DNA of 64,000 nt. Source: Ignelater luminosus. Taxonomy: Eukaryota > Arthropoda > Insecta > Coleoptera > Elateridae. The stretch is from positions 89,974 to 153,973 of the forward strand of contig VTPC01001018.1 of NCBI GenBank assembly GCA_011009095.1. Direction: 5' to 3'. Positions within the stretch are counted from its first letter, which is position 1; every line of letters begins with the position of its first letter. Positions 1 to 11,859 of the stretch are shown piece after piece. A program made the translations under genes and the position numbers. A model generated the notes under the pieces. It was not told the DNA's origin, ran no database searches, and saw only the letters and a program-made list of their open reading frames with translations.

Positions 1-1200
1 TCATCACATGAATATTTTACAATAAATGTTTCATGTAAAATGTCAACAAACAATAAATAATGATTGATATTGGTTTGGTTTGTTTCTGGCCAAGAGCAGA
101 AGCCGAAGAAAAGGTTTGTAGTTTTGAACTCACAGTATCCTTGTGGTGGAAGCCAACAGTACAATTCACTTCATGGAAATTATTCAACTTAATATAGGAG
201 AATCTCAGTTTTTACTAAAATCATTCGTTGCTGTTTCGGCTAATCCAAATCTAAACTTGAAGAAACTATTCACTAGTTGAACAGCAAAGACCTGATGTAG
301 ATCAAGCTCAAGAAAATCAAAATTGATTGTTTGATTAGTGGTTGACCTTTTCAGAACTGAAATCAAATGACAATTGATTTGCAATCTTTCCACTGTTTTT
401 AAAAACTTGAAAAACGTTTAAACTTTCATAAAAAGGACGACAACTAGTCACTAGCTAACATCAAATATTACTGGACTCAGATCATGACTATGACGACCAA
501 AACGCAATTTTTTAAAAAATAAAAAAAATCAGAATGCTTTATCAAATTAAATTCTTCCAAAACTAAAATCACAAATAATTTTGGGAATTTCTTGATAAAA
601 AGGCTAGAAATGCTGACTCACAATAGCTACCACAGCTGTGAAACACTCTTTTTTGATTTTTTAATTTAAATCTATTTCATGTACTCAGAGATTGAAGGTG
701 AGACTCCAAAAAGGAATTATAAAAGAATTTTCAATAAATGGTTAAAATATGGCTACTCGATAGAGACTATAACTTTAAAAAATTTCTAGTTTTGTAAATC
801 CTGACTGAGAAAGGTCTCGCAAATATATTGAATTGTCAGGTTGCGAAGATCTTAAAATCGAATAAAAACTCCCAATATATTTATTTTTCAAATGAATTCT
901 AAGATAACTGGTGGGTAATTTTTGCAACTTTTCCATATTCTGACAACAATGACAACTTTTTGCAGCTTGATCAAAATCGGAACAGTTTAACCATTTCAGA
1001 TATTTAGTTCTCAACCTCGACTTTACAACTTCTTCATGATTATAACTATATGTAAACTAATTCTTATCAAAATCTTGCTATTGTTTTGATACTCTATCTA
1101 GGTGTGTAATTTGAGTTTTATGAGAATCTCTCGCTAATCATAAATATGCTTAATTCGTATAGTAAGGGATTTTTTATAACAAAAGAATTATAATGATGAG
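1..1200. other. AT-rich stretch, nothing recognised
   Basis: No reading frame here resembles a known family; the short frames are interrupted and of AT-rich, low-information composition. It may be intergenic, or an intron of a gene lying off the left edge. Confidence 0.5.
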
Positions 1201-1204
1201 AATA

Positions 1205-2585
1205 AATTCTCAGCCAAAAAACACAGTATTAGTATATGTTCATATATCTACCGTAGACCATGAAGATGAAAATGTGGAAAGAAGATATAGCCAAATAGGG
1301 AATATCATAAAATACGTTATCTGATCATATTAGGACATTGGAATGCAATTGTAGGAAAAAAAGCAGAAGATCTTCGCATGAAGTCTGATTTTTGTATAAT
1401 CAATACACTATTTCAGTACCATCTCCGAAGAAGGTATAGCTGGTCACCGCCGGAAGATATAAGAAGATTCCAGACAGACTAGAAATCAAGTGGAGAATTA
1501 CAAAAGCTACCCAGGGATAGACAAGACGCCGACAGCAACAATATACTAATAATAATGTGTGCAACTTAAAGTTCAAGAAATGAGGCAGACACAACAATAC
1601 AAATAATTGGGATAGAGATAAACTGAAATCCGTAACAGCAGCAACAGAAACGGAATCAAGAATAATAAATATCCTAACGAATAAAAATTTCGAAAATGAG
1701 GAAAATATCAATAAGGCCTGACAGACCATTCAAGAAACTATCATAACAGAGGCACAGCAAACTGTAGAAAGAAGCTTCGCGGAGATAAGGAAACCCTGGA
1801 TAACTGAAGAAGTACTGGACCTCATTAAAAAAAAGAAAGAAATTTAAAAAACAACAAAAATGATCAAGGAACGAAAAAATATAAAGAACTGATATGTAGA
1901 ATGTATGACACAGGCATCATTCCCACGGACTTTAAAGAGAACGTAATTATCCAATACCCGAGAAAGACAGTACTGACAACTGCACAAACCATCGCACGGT
2001 ACGCTTGATCTCACACGTTTAGAAAATATTAATAGAATAGTATATAGAAAAATAGAAAGAAATGTGGGGAATACCTAAACAACGACCAGTTTGGTTTCAG
2101 GAAAACTCAAGGATTAGAGGCAACTACGATTAATAATCGAAAAGAGAATATAGAAAGCTAAAGAAACGCACATAGCCTTCATAGACATGGAGAAGCCATT
2201 CGACTGCGTGAAGCGGAACAAGCTTTTTAAAGTCATCAAAATAATTGAAATAGAACACAAAGACAGAAGGATGATACATGCATTATACAAAGAAAACAAT
2301 TATTGCCACCACTCTTCATTGCATATATAGAATATGCACTAAAGATATTCAGAGAACAAGCTAACACATGAGCTAACATTCACGGTAGAAGTTTAGAAAT
2401 GCTGAGATATGCAAATGACATAGCCATTTCGACTGAAAATGAAGAAGACCTCAAACAAGCTGTTGGCGAAATGGACGATATTGTGAGAGAATACAACATG
2501 AAAATAAATAAAAAGGAGACAAAAGTCGTGGTCTAGATTAAAATAAATCAAACAAGTTATAGACGATCTAAAGTGCCGATTATAT
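1205..2585 (+). mobile_element. Decayed LINE (endonuclease plus reverse transcriptase relic)
   Basis: Conceptual translation of the plus strand, with several frame changes and stops, gives pieces in the order of a non-LTR retrotransposon ORF2. Endonuclease-like text comes first (ILGHWNA-like near 1325-1350, RRRYSWSPP near 1430-1450, KPWITEEVLDLI near 1790-1815). Reverse transcriptase text follows (NDQFGFRK near 2080-2100, an IDMEK-like stretch near 2180-2200, and the catalytic box near 2400 reading LRYAND where active elements have YADD). After this comes EYNMKINKKETKV near 2490-2530. The order EN then RT and the box spacing match RT elements of the I/L2/RTE kind, but I cannot fix the clade. 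The YADD to YAND change, the stops and an internal deletion after about 2290 show it is dead. Orientation is the same as TPPP downstream. Confidence 0.8.
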
Positions 2586-4124
2586 TCAAAGCTGAAGCAA
2601 GCAGCTGAAGATAGAACAAAATGATCAAACATGCTGCTTCAAACCAATCGTATAGATTGAGAACACCAGAAGGAGTCAAACCTATCAAGCACATCTTAAA
2701 TATTCTTCTAAAGGTTATCTCTCAATGAAAAAAAGGACAGAGAACTTTTGAGCATAAACTAAAAGAAGTTTAATCATTACTAATATCAGTCACTAACGTT
2801 GTCGCTGTCAGAACATCAATAAAATGCTCAAAAGTAATCCATTTCAATTCAATAGTCCTTTTTAGATTTTGCACTCAGAAGTTTATTGTGAAAACGGCAG
2901 TTGTTTCTTTAATGGGCTCCTTGGTTTGAAGAATAAATCAAAAAGGAACAACAATATGTAGTGGCAGGTAGGTATTGTTGTTTCGAATTTGTCCAGTTTA
3001 ATGTAATAACTACTAAAAGAACAAGGAGTAGTAACTGTCCAACAAATACAGTCGACGTTCGTGTAACTACCAAAAGGGAAGTTCTTAAATACTGCACGAA
3101 TTCATAAGTCTACAAGTGCTCTCAACAAAAAACCGGTGTCCTATAAAAATTCAAGAACCTGGAGGCTTGCAAGGATTTAAGGTTTCATGTGTCCACAAAA
3201 TACCCTTCAGTGTCAAACTAGTACTGTTTAGTATATTTTTGGCAGAATTTCTGAAAGGTGTGTTGAGCTGATTTAACTAGTGGGTCTTTTCTAGGTTTAT
3301 TTTGTTTTGATGGAACGTAGTCGAAGAAAATATGTCACTTTGCAATTACAGTCAAGCTTTCTCTTGTACTGGTTTGTTTAAAAAAAAAGAACAATTCTAT
3401 AGTCAGTGAATGACTAAACATTTGACACTTTGATGATTTACGATAAACCTTATAGATTGCTTATAGTTAACGCTACTTCTGCTTCAAAATTCTGATTTGT
3501 TCATACCATATTGGGTTAGGTTTGTGCTGATTATTAGAAAGTATTCCTTTTTCTAGACCTTAATATTGATCCAGTTTTGACATAAATGGAATTTCTGAAC
3601 ATTCTTCAAGCTAAAGAATGTGCAAAAACTATTTCGTCTGAGATTCACTTTACACCAAGCTTTGACATGAATTTGGATCTATATTAAGATTAAATAGTAA
3701 AAAATAAAAAATTTATCAATCCGTATCCATAAAAAGAAATATAGCAACAGTTTGAGTTAAAAATTCTCAGTTTACAACGTAACTAATAAAAATTTAAATT
3801 TTTAAAAAACATTAAACCTTTGTAATTTAAAATCTTCATACTCATAATCCGTATAACATTAGCTGCTTACCCTATAATAAACCACTCCCTGTATATTAGC
3901 ATTAAATTAATAGTATGCGTGCTATCATGATAACGTACCATCACCTTTCTGCACTTGACTACAGTAATGAGGACATCAGATAAAACTTTGCTTTAAAATT
4001 ATGTTACGAGCTCTACCCTAAAATTATAATACACTTTGTAAATTGCGCTTGGTTTAACATTAATTGTGTACATTTAACTTTGTTATAAAAAATAATGTTG
4101 TAAATGTTGCCTTTATATTTTCAG
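2586..4124. other. Non-coding; probably upstream region or intron of TPPP
   Basis: No coding similarity seen. The stretch ends in a pyrimidine-rich tract and ag at 4123-4124, just before the TPPP start codon, so at least its right part is likely an intron separating a 5' untranslated exon from the first coding exon. The upstream exon was not located. Confidence 0.45.
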
Positions 4125-4128
4125 AATA

Positions 4129-7100
4129 ATGTCAGCTGAAGCAAATGGTGCACCTCCAACAGCCGAAATTGCCAATTTGAAAATAGAAAATGGCGAGGCT
4201 GATAAAGCACCATCCACACCAACCCCAAATAATGCTCCCGCCACACCAACGACACCAGGTTCCTCCACATTTAAAGAAGCTTTCAAAGCGTTTTCAAAAT
4301 TCGGCGATACCAAATCGGATGGAAAACATTTAACCCTTTCACAAAGCGACAAATGGATGAAACAAGCCAAAGTTATAGACGGAAAAAAAATCACAACGAC
4401 AGACACCGGTATTTATTTCAAGAAATTAAAATCGCAAAAAGTTGGTTTTGAGGATTATAATAAGTTCTTGGAAGATTTAGCGAAGAATAAAAAGGTGGAG
4501 GTCGAAGAAATTAAGAATAAATTGGCAACTTGTGGGCAGCCTGGATTTACTGGCGTTGGTGTAAGTATTATTTACAAATAAAGAGGTAATCGAGTTAATT
4601 TAAGGTTGCACGTGCTTCAAAAATAAGACTTTGATTAACGTAGTAATTTATTTTTATGCGCTGTTTTATACTGAGGTTTTGCATTTATGTTTGGACAGCA
4701 TTAAACTTTAATCAATTAGGTGGTTTAGCAATTAATCAGTTATTCATATCTTGCGTGACTCTTTTTCTAAAGATAGATTACGTTTACGTTGTAATGCTTT
4801 AATGTATGAATGTAATGGTATAATATGTCAGTCAAGAACCACTGACTAAGAATTTGATATTTAGTAATCAGTAAAATTAATGTTCTATTGAATTTTGGAA
4901 TAGAGAAACATTCAAGTGATGTTATTACTCATTAGTTCTGTTAAATCGCTTTAAAAGTCCATTTCATAGATATTATTATATTTTCAATTTTTGGTTTAAC
5001 ATTGGTAACATTAATTATAATCCGATATCTCTTATTTCGAAGAAATACTGTCCCATGTGGACTTTTATAGATTGGATGCCCCTTGAACCATTCACGTTTG
5101 AAGGAGTCTAGTTGCTACTGTGTTTAAGGCCAAAATTTGACCAGTAGTAAATCTTTCGCCGTTATTTGTTAACTAAAATTCCGAATCCGTTTCAGGCATC
5201 ATTTTGTCTTCACTGTTTGAGTTCCAAAATGTCGGCCCCTCAAACTATTAATCGTGAATCGAAATGTCTTCACTGCCATCTGATGAGTCAAAACACGGAA
5301 ACATCTAATTCTTCTTCAACTTCTTCTTTTGGTTATCTATCTTTTTAGTAGTAACAACCTGAACTGTGGTAAAGGCCTCAGCCGTTACATTTTGTGTAGG
5401 TGGAACATTGAGTTTCCTTCGCTTGACCACATGCCTTTTCGTTACACTTCTTCTTTTCTTATCACTTCTTTTGAAATGTTAACGTCTACGGAATTAGGAA
5501 TTTTATATATTAATATAATCCATTTTCCTGAAACTTGCCTCAATGTTATTAGGACCGTGGTCAAATGATTTCCATAAATCATTTAAAAAAGTGAGGAAAT
5601 TTATCCTTAAGAGTAGTCTCACACCTGATTGCTGGCAGTTTTCTTCTAATTTTCTAGTATTTTGCGCCATTGTATCTTCATGCTCCTAAATACGGTTACA
5701 TCTAGAGGTTGAAGTAGATGTGTCCTGTTTGGTGGTAGAGAAATAAATTTTATATCGTTTTCTTTACAAGACTTGAACACGTCTACACTGATATGAATAC
5801 TTAGGTTGTCACTTACGAGTATTTTTGGTCCGATTTGTTTTCTCAAAATAAGTAGCATCCATTTAAAAACTAATTTTAAAATACTTGAATATCAGACCAG
5901 CTACATTTAATAGAGCAGTTGTAGAAGGCCCATTTAACTTTTCCGCTTCACAGCAAACATATAATTTGCCATACATACCGATGGCATTGCTACTCCAAAG
6001 TGGACATAGTGTACAAAGAAAGCTTCTTCTTCTTCCCTGAAAAGGGTAGGTAGCTTTGCGAAAGGATGTTTTCTTCAACATGAATTCAGACACTGCTGTA
6101 TACTATAAAAGTTTGAATAAATTTTTAAAAAATACAGCAGCTATCACTGAATAAACAGTTCTCAAATTCGCCGCTCGGTGGCAGCACAACCCGAGGCATC
6201 ATATTGAATGCGCACTAAATTTTAAATTTCAAAAATAAGGTCATGGGTGCATTTTCCTGAATTACACATAGTAAATTCCATTTTACGGTAGGTGCAACAA
6301 ATGTAATCGAAAAATAAACGAGTCCATCTCCTTCTAAGCTAAAGGCTTTTGGTAGAACTTCTTATTCCTTTTTTAGTATTCAAAAGAAAGGAAAAGGAAA
6401 ACGATATGGTATATCTACTCTAAAATGTTTAACCATCGAAACTGATATACAGGTATAGAATTTAACATAAATTTTAACAGGAGACTCGGTTACATCAGCA
6501 AAGCATATTTGGAGTTACAACAGAACAAATTTTTAAGTTGACTGAAAAAGAACTTCATCAGAGTTTGAAGAAATTTTTTCATACTAATCTTTGGCAACTG
6601 ACATTTTACTTTCCAACTGAAAAAGATCTATATAAATTCTCATTCATTATCTCTAGTGCCTCGTTTTTTTTTGCTTTTAGAGATTGTTTAACTTTGAACT
6701 CTAGTTAACAGAAGAGAATTAAAATGACTTCGAATTCTCTTAGTTCTTGTTCTTTTGCATACACCTAATCAAGCTTTTTGTTTTTAGTTTTTGTTCAAAT
6801 AATCATCGGGATGATTATTAGATGTAATCTGTTGGGCAATAAATATTATTATTATTAAAAGTTAAATTTCTAAAATAAGTTAATGTTAAAAGCTTTTCAG
6901 ATTCTACAACATATAGTACTATTTCGCCATGTAACTGAATGGCATTAAGTATTGGCGAGTCTTCCCAAAGTTTTAGAAGAGAATGAGTTTTGACAATTTT
7001 GGACATTATTACGTTACCGACTTCTTGATGTTTGGCTTTTTATCTGAAATGCTTTACCTACTCTTTTACCATTTACCACAATGTGTTTATAAATGTTTCT

Positions 7101-8780
7101 AGGTCTAGTAGGCTGTAAAATCATGCTTACGACTGCATTTGCCGCCTTTTGAAAAACATGATATGTACCAGAATGTTTGTCACGTTACACGCATTGCATT
7201 GTTGTTATGATGGTTGCCTAATCTATGTTTTTTAAGAATTAATAAGTTAAGATTAATTGTTAATAAACTTACAACTTTAGTCTTGAAAAAGACTTTTTTG
7301 TACAATAAGTGCAATTAGAGAGAAAGAATGTGGAACATAACAAATTTCAGTATAAGATTAACTAAATTGCTAAATGCAGGATAATGACATTTGCAATTGA
7401 CAAATAACAGAAAACAAATACTTATTAGTTGTTGAAATAAATCAACAAGGCGGCACATCAAAATTAGATTCCATAGCAAACTGGGTTCAAAAACATTTAT
7501 GAACACTTTGTATAAATGAAATACCAAGTACCCAACAAGCAGACTGACGTCCAATTCAAGTGATTACTTGGTTATTTCTATTATTATTGGTTTTAGTGCG
7601 ACATCAAAAACAACGTTTACTAGCTAAATAATGTCTTTTTTAAGTCTTGGGTGATGTCTTTGAGCTATGACATTTGATCTCTTTTAAAACGTGAATATGA
7701 CATAACTGATGACCAAATCATGTAAATTAGATGTAACCTTGCTTGCTGGGTAAAAGAGTAAAAGTTAAGTTATAAAAGACTTAATAATTAATTCTTTTAA
7801 AACGCTGCCACTTGGCTACCAAAAAATATTTTCTGAGAATCACATCTATACTAGGGTTCGCCATCAGACGGAATAATAAAAGTGCGTGATCACGTTAAAG
7901 CTGCGTGCTCAAACCAAGTTCAAGCCCTAGTATATATAGATGTTTTTCAACTCTATTTTTATTTTTTGCTGGAACTATGTAGGGATCACCTTCTTGGGAA
8001 ATTACAACTGATCACAACAGATAAATGCTGCCTTCACAAAACTCTAGCCAGTAATACTTACACCAAAGGGTTACTTTCTGTATTTTTTCTTGAGCAAGAT
8101 ATTTCTAGTAGTTGAAAGAATCAAAATTATCTGTGTCGATTTGTCGATTATAGGTAAATTGAATGTGTACCTTATAAAGACTTTACACTTTATTTTTACC
8201 TTGTACCTATTAGTATGTATAGTATTGCTGGCAAACAAAGTAAACAATGGTAGATCATTAATATAGAATGTAAAAAATACTAGTCCTAGAATATATCCTT
8301 TAGGGAAAACATACACAATTGACCTCGAAATCAAAAACATGTTTGTACATTTTTTGATACCTTTTTAGAATATTCTGTTGTCTTTCATATAAATATGATT
8401 TAATCATTATAATGATACTAATATCAAAAAATTTCAATTTATTTATTAAACTTGCACGAGAAAACATAATTGTCATAGTATTTACAAACAAAAGGGTCTA
8501 AAAAAGTCAGCAAATACCTTTGAGAGACTAGGACTAGTTATATTTTCCTACTTCCATTTTTTGAAGAATTATTTACTAAAAACTATTTATCAATTTTCAG
8601 CCTGTAAGAGCTGGTGCCACAGTGGACAGGTTGACAGATGCTTCGAAATACACTGGATCTCATAAACAACGTTTCGACGGAAGTGGCAAAGGTAAAGGTA
8701 TTGCCGGCAGAAAGGATGTTGTTGAAGCATCAGGATACGTGTCTGGTTATCAAAATAAAGACACTTTTGGAAAGAAATAA
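4129..8780 (+). CDS. TPPP: TPPP / p25-alpha family tubulin polymerization-promoting protein (2 coding exons)
   Basis: Coding exons 4129-4560 and 8601-8780 join in phase 0 (donor gtaagt at 4561, acceptor tttcag ending at 8600) and encode 203 residues. Residues 1-45 are a low-complexity Pro/Thr/Ala-rich N-terminus ([17 protein letters not shown]), typical of disordered TPPP tails. The p25-alpha core follows ([41 protein letters not shown]). Exon 2 supplies the diagnostic C-terminal part: [18 protein letters not shown], then the glycine-rich GKGKGIAGR and [16 protein letters not shown]. Reading on past 4560 gives only six more residues before a stop, so the splice is needed. Family members bind and bundle microtubules; the fly member (ringer) acts in neurons. 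The AUG follows an acceptor by only four bases, implying a 5' non-coding exon upstream. The 4.0 kb intron carries a dead pogo copy. Function is inferred from the family; the assignment itself is firm. Confidence 0.94.
5180..6093 (-). mobile_element. Pogo/Tigger-type transposase relic (antisense, in TPPP intron)
   Basis: On the minus strand, a frame at 5858-5646 reads [10 protein letters not shown], then [18 protein letters not shown] and [12 protein letters not shown]. This is the second catalytic Asp region and the following conserved block of the DDE_1 (pogo/CENP-B/jerky) superfamily. Upstream (6093-5863) comes [20 protein letters not shown], matching the block before it. Downstream (about 5460-5180) lie basic [16 protein letters not shown] and an acidic [12 protein letters not shown] tail, as in these transposases. 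Several frame changes and stops break it, the N-terminal DNA-binding domain is not visible, and no terminal repeats were recognised. It is an old, dead, internal fragment. Confidence 0.8.
6094..8600. other. Remainder of the TPPP intron
   Basis: AT-rich; I recognise no coding text or complete element. Short frames on both strands have no family resemblance. The last 20 bases form the branch/pyrimidine region and acceptor for TPPP exon 2. Confidence 0.5.
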
Positions 8781-8902
8781 TTTATCCGAAGATTATATCC
8801 CTGGTATTTTACCTAATAATTGCATTTTTAAAATAATTAACTTTTAGAGAATCAATAATATATATTTCTACAACAATATGTGTCTTCACGAAACAAAACA
8901 AA

Positions 8903-9310
8903 AATAAATCAAGTACAATGTGTATCATAAATAATTTAATATTTTGACCACATAATACATGTGTAAAAGTTAAGTATATAATAATAATAATAATATAATA
9001 GTACATTATACACAAGTTTTTCATGTACTGTACAATATGTACCAAAACCTTGCACAAATTAATTATAGTAGTAAACTTAATTTGGCTTGTTGCAATTATT
9101 ATTCTTCCAATTGAAATATACGTATTGTATATGTATGTATGTAGGAATGTATTTTTATAATAATGATTAGCATGTGATTATTTAGTTGGTTATGTTTTAA
9201 TATTACATAGAATTTTATTAAAGTGTTGATAAATTTCTTTTTTGTTTCTGTGATGTAATTATTATGATTACACATATACTTCTGCTACTTATTTAAAAAA
9301 AATTAATAAA
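8903..9310 (+). terminator. Candidate TPPP poly(A) signals
   Basis: AATAAA occurs at 8903-8908 and again at 9305-9310 downstream of the TPPP stop at 8780. Either could define the 3' end. The second lies only about 20 bp from the antisense AATAAA that would serve zinc-finger gene A. Confidence 0.45.
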
Positions 9311-9331
9311 CGGTAGTTTATAAATTGTCTT

Positions 9332-9337
9332 TTTATT
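9332..9337 (-). terminator. Candidate poly(A) signal of zinc-finger gene A
   Basis: TTTATT on the plus strand is AATAAA on the minus strand, about 400 bp beyond the stop codon at 9731. It places the ends of TPPP and gene A tail to tail, close together or overlapping. Confidence 0.4.
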
Positions 9338-9730
9338 TATAATTCTGTATGTTAATTGTAAAGGATCTTCATAAGAATCACTTCACTGATGATTATTGGT
9401 TTGCATCTGTATAAACAAACAGAGAAAATTCAGCTTAACAAGCTTTCTGTTTCTTATCTCTTAATGGTTGGACATACTATGATATCTTACACATTTCTTG
9501 TTAATTTTCTAATAAAATACTAAAAATGTAACTCTCTCACTAAGAAACTGGAAGGCAAAAATAAACTTATCATTAGAAATTAAAGTCTTAATTTTGTAAC
9601 ATTTTAGAGTGTTTAGTCCCACTTTATACTTTTACATTTAACTATTACCAGCTAATGATTGCTACTATTACATTTTACTTCTCTAAAACAGCTTTTCTCG
9701 TACACGTTTATAACTACAAAAGTACAAATA

Positions 9731-11467
9731 TCAGCCTCCTATTTTAAAATCAACAGGTTTCTCATCACAATGAATGCGGACATGTCTATGTAAATGGTTT
9801 TTTTGTGAGCACTTATAAGTACACATTTCACATTCAAAAAGATTCTCATCACTGTGATACTTCATATGGTTTTTCAAAGTACTGTTCCTTGCAAATTTAT
9901 AACCACACACGTTACATTCGAAAGGTTTTTCCCCACTATGAATGCGCATGTGTACTTTTAAATTATCTGTTGTCGTGCATCTGTAGCTGCAAATTTTACA
10001 CTTGAAAGGTTTCTCCCCAATGTGGAAACGAATATGTCTACGTAAACCACTTGTATTTACAAACTTATGACTACAAATGCTGCATTCAAAAGGTTTTTCC
10101 CCGCTATGAATGCGCATATGTATATCTAGACTGCTCTGTAATTTGCATCTATAACTGCAAATCTTACACGCAAAAGGTTTCTCATCACTATGAAGACGAA
10201 TGTGTTTGTTTAAGTAGCTTTTTGTTGAGAATCTCTGATTACATATTTTACATTCAAAGGGTTTCTCTCCGCTATGAGTACGCACATGTGTTTGTAAACT
10301 ACTTTTTTGGGTAGATCTGTAACCACATACTTGACATTCAAAGGGTTTCTCTCTATTATGAATAAGCATATGCTTTTCCAAACCGGTTTTCTGCGTGGAT
10401 CTATAACAACAAATTGTACATTCAAAAGGCTTCTCTCCAGTATGAATACGCATATGTGTCTCCAAATACTGTTTCAGTGTAAATCTAAAACTGCAAATTT
10501 TACACTGAAAAGGTCTTTCTCCGGTATGAATACGAATATGTCTGCGTAGACTACTTCTTGTTGTGGACTTATAACTACATATATCACAATTGAAAGGCTT
10601 TTCCCCACTATGAATACGCATATGTACTATTAAAGCGTTTTTTCTTGCACATTTATGACCACATAAATAACATTCAAAAGATTTCACCCCACTGTGAACA
10701 TCCATAATATGTGTTTTTAAGTGACCTTTTGTTGTGAATTCATAACTGCAAATTTCACATTTAAATAGTTTTCCACCATTATGAACAAGCATATGATTTT
10801 GAAACTTATTTTTCTCTATGTATTTATTACCACATATATTGCATTCAAAGGGTTTCACATTACTATGTAAAAGGCTATGCCTATCTAGACTGGCTTTTGT
10901 TGGAAATCTACGATCACACATGCTACATTCATAATGCTTTGTGACATTATGACGATTAATATGTCTCTGTAAATTGCTTTTTGATGTACATTTATAGTCA
11001 CATACATTACATTCAAAAGGCTTCTCACCACTGTGAACCCGCATGTGTATTCCTAAATTACTTTTTTGTGTGCATTCATAACCACAAATTTTACACTCAA
11101 GAGGATTAATTCCATCATGAAGACGTTGGTGTATCTTTAAATTTGTTTTTGTTGTACCTTTATAAGTACAAGTCTTGCATTCAAAAGTTTTCTCACTACT
11201 ATAAATAGGCATATGTTGAGATTCCACTTTACTTCCTATTTGATGTTCTTCTGTACATAGAGATTCAGTGTCTATATGTTCAGTACCTATAAAAGATATA
11301 TTTAAGTAATTTTGCAGGAAAGTGGTACACACATAATCATTACTATCGTGCACTGGGAAACCTCCTACATTCTCCGATTTCGTTTCAGACTTTACTACTG
11401 GTTTACTTTCATGCTGATGTTGAGTAGAAGGTAAGAACGGAATTGCTAAACCCTCTTCAGACTTCAT
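9731..11467 (-). CDS. C2H2 zinc-finger protein A (17 fingers)
   Basis: An uninterrupted frame from the ATG at 11467 gives 578 residues. A ~90-residue acidic/polar leader with no recognised N-terminal domain (no ZAD-type cysteine pattern seen) is followed by 17 tandem fingers of C-x2-C-x12-H-x3-H type joined by linkers close to HSGEKPFEC; finger 6 has a one-residue longer H-to-H spacing. Such proteins are nuclear and bind DNA sequence-specifically, usually as transcriptional regulators; targets cannot be read here. Comparison with paralogue B (37883-39543) reveals a 57-bp GT-AG segment at 11287-11343 at exactly the place of B's intron: exon 1 is 124 bp in both, phase 1. If spliced, the product is 559 residues; if retained, the frame stays open with 19 extra codons. 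The start context and the leader KSE-rich motif are shared with B. Single-copy orthology to a named gene is not evident. Confidence 0.92.
   Translation of the reverse strand: MKSEEGLAIPFLPSTQHQHESKPVVKSETKSENVGGFPVHDSNDYVCTTFLQNYLNISFIGTEHIDTESLCTEEHQIGSKVESQHMPIYSSEKTFECKTCTYKGTTKTNLKIHQRLHDGINPLECKICGYECTQKSNLGIHMRVHSGEKPFECNVCDYKCTSKSNLQRHINRHNVTKHYECSMCDRRFPTKASLDRHSLLHSNVKPFECNICGNKYIEKNKFQNHMLVHNGGKLFKCEICSYEFTTKGHLKTHIMDVHSGVKSFECYLCGHKCARKNALIVHMRIHSGEKPFNCDICSYKSTTRSSLRRHIRIHTGERPFQCKICSFRFTLKQYLETHMRIHTGEKPFECTICCYRSTQKTGLEKHMLIHNREKPFECQVCGYRSTQKSSLQTHVRTHSGEKPFECKICNQRFSTKSYLNKHIRLHSDEKPFACKICSYRCKLQSSLDIHMRIHSGEKPFECSICSHKFVNTSGLRRHIRFHIGEKPFKCKICSYRCTTTDNLKVHMRIHSGEKPFECNVCGYKFARNSTLKNHMKYHSDENLFECEMCTYKCSQKNHLHRHVRIHCDEKPVDFKIGG
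11287..11343 (-). other. Putative 57-bp intron inside the gene A frame
   Basis: On the minus strand it begins gtaatg and ends cttttatag, after 124 bp of coding exon 1. Gene B has a 53-bp intron at the identical exon position, ending in the same cttttatag and followed likewise by gtac. In A the length is a multiple of three and contains no stop, so splicing is optional for frame. Confidence 0.65.
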
Positions 11468-11859
11468 TGTTAGGTTTTATGTAACATCAACCTTTTACAA
11501 ATTTTTCTCAGGATCGGTTCTGCAAGTTAACAGTGTTTTTGATTATAATTGATCTCATGCTCCATTGGATTGTTTATTTTTATAAGAACGGTAAACCTCG
11601 TAAACCTCCAGCAGTTTACATCCCAAATCTGGAGGACCCGTTTAGAGAACATTGCGACGTTGCCAGACTTCCTCATGCCATTAGATCTAGATGTCATTAG
11701 GAAAAGATCCCATTATGCCTAAACAACTAAAATAAAACATTTTAAAGCCAAAACTACTAAACAAATAAACTGCACATAACTAATTTAACTAAAAACAGGC
11801 GTAGAACTACGTTTCTTTCTTTTGATAGATAACGTAAACGGTTTATAAACAGAGAACTA
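11468..11859. other. Upstream flank of zinc-finger gene A
   Basis: Presumed 5' UTR and promoter of gene A on the minus strand. No recognisable core promoter element or coding text could be identified. Confidence 0.35.

Noticed and set aside
4113-4406. 97-codon minus frame opposite TPPP exon 1
   Set aside because: Antisense shadow of the coding exon, with no independent similarity.
9805-10549. Plus-strand and alternative minus frames across the zinc-finger A gene, 66-87 codons, Cys/Tyr/His-rich
   Set aside because: They are shadows of the tandem finger repeat in other frames; periodic composition follows the 84-bp finger unit.
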